Shown here: positions 63,783 to 64,000 of the stretch, one piece after another
Layout of the letters: each line of letters starts with the position of its first letter
Position numbering within the stretch: the first letter of the stretch is position 1
From: Macrocystis pyrifera
Taxonomy: Eukaryota; Sar; Phaeophyceae; Laminariales; Laminariaceae
Direction of reading: 5' to 3'
Length of the DNA: 64,000 nucleotides
Assembly: GCA_031763025.1 (NCBI GenBank)
Contig: JASSKH010000028.1
Coordinates: 3,404,981-3,468,980, forward strand
Notes under the pieces: model-generated
Told to the model about the DNA's origin: nothing
The model's input: only the letters and a program-made list of their open reading frames with translations
Databases searched by the model: none
Program-made: the position numbers and the translations under genes

Positions 63783-63949
63783 GGCAGGACTACCTACCGC
63801 TGCTGCATCGCGCATTTGATTACCTCTCGCGTGCGGTCCAGGTCGCCCGTAGACTCCTCCAGCCGCAAGTAGTCGAACCAGTTGTCGTAGTCCAACGGGG
63901 ATGCCGAAGCCCGCTCCTCGTACTGGAGGCGTCGGTTGTTCATGATGAC
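51381..63949 (-). CDS. CRNKL1: Crooked neck-like / CLF1 (SYF3) splicing factor, 3' part (gene span)
   Basis: A nuclear HAT-repeat scaffold of the NTC/Prp19-associated complex that acts in spliceosome assembly and activation. Nine minus-strand exons (listed separately) join with matching phases into about 505 residues. The order of HAT motifs, e.g. [76 protein letters not shown], then [13 protein letters not shown] and KWKKR near the end, is that of CRNKL1 orthologues. The tail (about 130 residues) is longer than usual and rich in Glu, Arg and Lys, with nuclear-localisation-like basic runs. The start codon and N-terminal repeats lie beyond base 64000. Identity is secure; activity is inferred from orthology. 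Confidence 0.92.
52469..52574. mobile_element. TTACGGGGG MITE, copy 5
   Basis: CTACGGAGGACCATAG to CTATGGTCCCCCGTAA, flanked by TA (52467-52468 and 52575-52576). It lies between the last two exons of gene 2. Confidence 0.85.
52730..52805 (-). CDS. CRNKL1: CRNKL1 exon ([11 protein letters not shown])
   Basis: One base plus 25 codons: [20 protein letters not shown]..., the helix after the last HAT repeat (LLESW in relatives). The acceptor is GCCAG. I place the donor at AAG|GTCAGA because the next exon is in phase 0. A slightly later donor is possible. Confidence 0.8.
53585..53680. repeat. Repeat R10, copy 1
   Basis: It resembles 57895-57990 (CTAGATCCTAGC / CTAGACCCTAAC, GTTGAGCAGGATCTGTG, GTACAGATC). 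A short dispersed unit of unknown type, in an intron of gene 2. Confidence 0.5.
53885..53994 (-). CDS. CRNKL1: CRNKL1 exon ([12 protein letters not shown] repeat)
   Basis: 36 codons plus two bases: [28 protein letters not shown]... The acceptor is TCCACAG and the donor GTGCGC. The split codon AG|G (Arg) joins to the next exon in phase. Confidence 0.9.
54617..54688 (-). CDS. CRNKL1: CRNKL1 exon (ERTQHVK)
   Basis: A 72-bp exon of 24 codons, [24 protein letters not shown], phase 0 at both ends. The acceptor GGCAG was chosen because it joins IDFE directly to [10 protein letters not shown], as in orthologues. The frame is open further upstream, but those residues do not fit the family. Confidence 0.85.
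55927..56095 (-). CDS. CRNKL1: CRNKL1 exon ([15 protein letters not shown])
   Basis: One base plus 56 codons: [21 protein letters not shown] to [15 protein letters not shown]. The acceptor is TCCGCAG and the donor GTAAGG. This covers one and a half HAT repeats in a single exon, the longest internal one. Confidence 0.92.
56932..57036. mobile_element. TTACGGGGG MITE, copy 6
   Basis: CTACGGGGGGGCATAG to CTATGGTCCCCCGCGA. Both ends are slightly decayed. It is followed by repeat R9. Confidence 0.8.
57120..57292 (+). repeat. Repeat R9, copy 1
   Basis: It shares with 61625-61800 GCCGGGTGG, TATAATCT, AGCACATGTTT, AAATCCTGCACCTC and CAGAAAAGGTAGGTTA. The second copy carries an extra TACCAGGTA (61692). 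Confidence 0.55.
57293..57560. repeat. 15-bp minisatellite
   Basis: Units of the type GATCTGTCTGTAGAC (also GATGATCTATCTGTA), about 17 copies, with open frames in the minus strand coding repeats such as [10 protein letters not shown]. It is intronic in gene 2. Confidence 0.85.
57993..58097. mobile_element. TTACGGGGG MITE, copy 7
   Basis: TTTACGGGGGACAATAG to CTATGGTTCCCTGTAA, followed by TA, with the usual interior in inverse orientation relative to copy 5. Confidence 0.82.
58353..58422. repeat. Mini-hairpin family H, copy 3
   Basis: ACTGCAGTCCCGTTTGGG pairs with CCGGGAGTGCAGTT around a 30-bp centre. Half a further copy is at 59227-59270. Confidence 0.65.
58845..59100 (+). repeat. Repeat R6, copy 3 (longest)
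   Basis: CTTCATGCGACTCGCTCAAC to GCAACGTCTGCCTGG, CGACGTGCTCCGTCCCGG, ACTACGGCCGTGCATGATAA, then a C-run and CAAGGTTAACCC. It gives the fullest view of the family. A further scrap with ACTACGGCCATACG lies at 60112-60150. Confidence 0.65.
59492..59586 (-). CDS. CRNKL1: CRNKL1 exon ([14 protein letters not shown])
   Basis: 31 codons plus two bases: [31 protein letters not shown] and the first bases of Ser. The acceptor is CCCCAG. The donor GTGAAC at 59491 is preferred over the earlier AAG|GTTTAC because it keeps phase with the next exon. Confidence 0.9.
59587..60276. other. CRNKL1: CRNKL1 intron, no feature recognised
   Basis: Short Arg-rich frames on + (59645-60007) are open across the intron but carry no domain. 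A C-rich R6 scrap lies at 60112-60175. Confidence 0.4.
60277..60402 (-). CDS. CRNKL1: CRNKL1 exon ([14 protein letters not shown])
   Basis: 42 codons, phase 0 both ends: [42 protein letters not shown] is a complete HAT repeat. The acceptor is GCGAG and the donor GTGAGG. Confidence 0.92.
60627..60658. repeat. Poly-C tract in intron
   Basis: About 32 uninterrupted C on + (poly-G in the gene 2 pre-mRNA). It creates poly-Pro and poly-Gly frames that are not genes. Confidence 0.9.
60927..61055 (-). CDS. CRNKL1: CRNKL1 exon ([18 protein letters not shown])
   Basis: 43 codons, phase 0 both ends: [43 protein letters not shown], the best conserved segment of the family. The acceptor is CTCAAG after a C/T-rich tract and the donor GTGAGT. 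Confidence 0.95.
61308..61493. mobile_element. TAGTGCCGGT TIR element, copy 1
   Basis: The ends TAGTGGTTTCTCTATAGTGCC and the inverse GGCACTATAGAGGGACC match 63225-63397. TAGTGCCGGT recurs internally at 61322, 61409 and 61431. It is non-coding. Confidence 0.65.
61505..61606. mobile_element. TTACGGGGG MITE, copy 8
   Basis: CTACGGGGGATCATAG to CTATGGTCTCGTAA followed by TA. It lies 12 bp from the TIR element above and is the most decayed right end of the family. Confidence 0.8.
61625..61800 (+). repeat. Repeat R9, copy 2
   Basis: It follows copy 1 at 57120 in block order. Where copy 1 reads TATAATCTATTATGTCATG, this copy has a longer segment that includes TACCAGGTA at 61692. Confidence 0.55.
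61801..63220. other. CRNKL1: CRNKL1 intron, no gene recognised
   Basis: Frames on both strands (62008-62751) lack domains. GATCATACGTACC is repeated at 63030-63055, and an A-run of 21 lies at 63090-63110. Confidence 0.4.
63225..63397. mobile_element. TAGTGCCGGT TIR element, copy 2
   Basis: Perfect 16-bp ends GTAGTGGTCCCTCTAT and ATAGAGGGACCACTAC. The interior shares GCCGGTTGCCCG, GGATTCAC and GGCTGGCGCATAT with copy 1. No target duplication is evident. Confidence 0.75.
63824..63949 (-). CDS. CRNKL1: CRNKL1 exon, 5'-most in window
   Basis: 42 codons, phase 0 both ends: [42 protein letters not shown]. The acceptor AACAG lies at 63950-63954 and the donor GTAATC at 63823. Upstream exons with the remaining HAT repeats must lie past base 64000. 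Confidence 0.92.
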
Positions 63950-64000
63950 CTGTTAAAAAACGGTACCGTCACCGTTCATACGGGGTTATTCCCAAATTTC

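Overview
The window is eukaryotic nuclear DNA. Two multi-exon protein genes with GT-AG introns sit in sequence dominated by transposable elements, tRNA-derived SINEs, MITEs, micro- and minisatellites and long homopolymers. There is no operon structure, no Shine-Dalgarno site, no rRNA and no convincing functional tRNA gene. Small exons, kilobase introns full of repeats, and GC-rich codon use fit a large repeat-rich protist genome. A brown alga or another stramenopile is my best guess, but the sequence does not prove it.

Gene 1 (+ strand, 7861 to about 36.9 kb) encodes a TKL-type protein kinase with an N-terminal MGSSAS myristoylation-like signal. Eight exons fit together in phase from the start codon to the end of the kinase domain: 7861-8091, 20712-20899, 28850-29026, 29403-29496, 31233-31275, 31891-31949, 32501-32662 and 35244-35486. 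They carry the glycine loop, catalytic Lys, HRD, DFG, APE and the subdomain XI Arg. A less certain C-terminal tail (35.6-36.9 kb) holds seven tandem copies of a 17-residue repeat. The introns are 0.4 to 12.6 kb long and contain most of the mobile DNA in the left half.

Gene 2 (- strand, from beyond the right edge down to 51381) is the 3' part of a crooked neck-like / CLF1 / SYF3 splicing factor made of HAT repeats. Nine exons join without any phase conflict into about 505 residues, ending in a long acidic and basic low-complexity tail. The two genes converge, with about 14.5 kb of repeat-rich DNA between them.

Repeats by region: 0-7.8 kb holds SINEs, a 56-bp perfect foldback and nested insertions. 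Kinase intron 1 (8.1-20.7 kb) holds an inverted SINE pair, a 5'-truncated LINE and hAT-like repeats. Intron 2 (20.9-28.8 kb) holds a 2.2-kb minisatellite interrupted by a MITE, and a hAT-like element that contains a MITE inside a MITE. Intron 7 (32.7-35.2 kb) holds a gutted Copia element. The intergenic region (37-51 kb) holds foldback repeats, SINE3 copies and tandem arrays. The introns of gene 2 hold four more MITE copies, a 15-bp minisatellite and a TIR family.

The most unusual signal is the 9-bp palindrome TACCWGGTA. I count it 28 times in 64 kb, where about 0.5 is expected in random sequence. In at least two places it lies inside a short insertion relative to a sister repeat copy.
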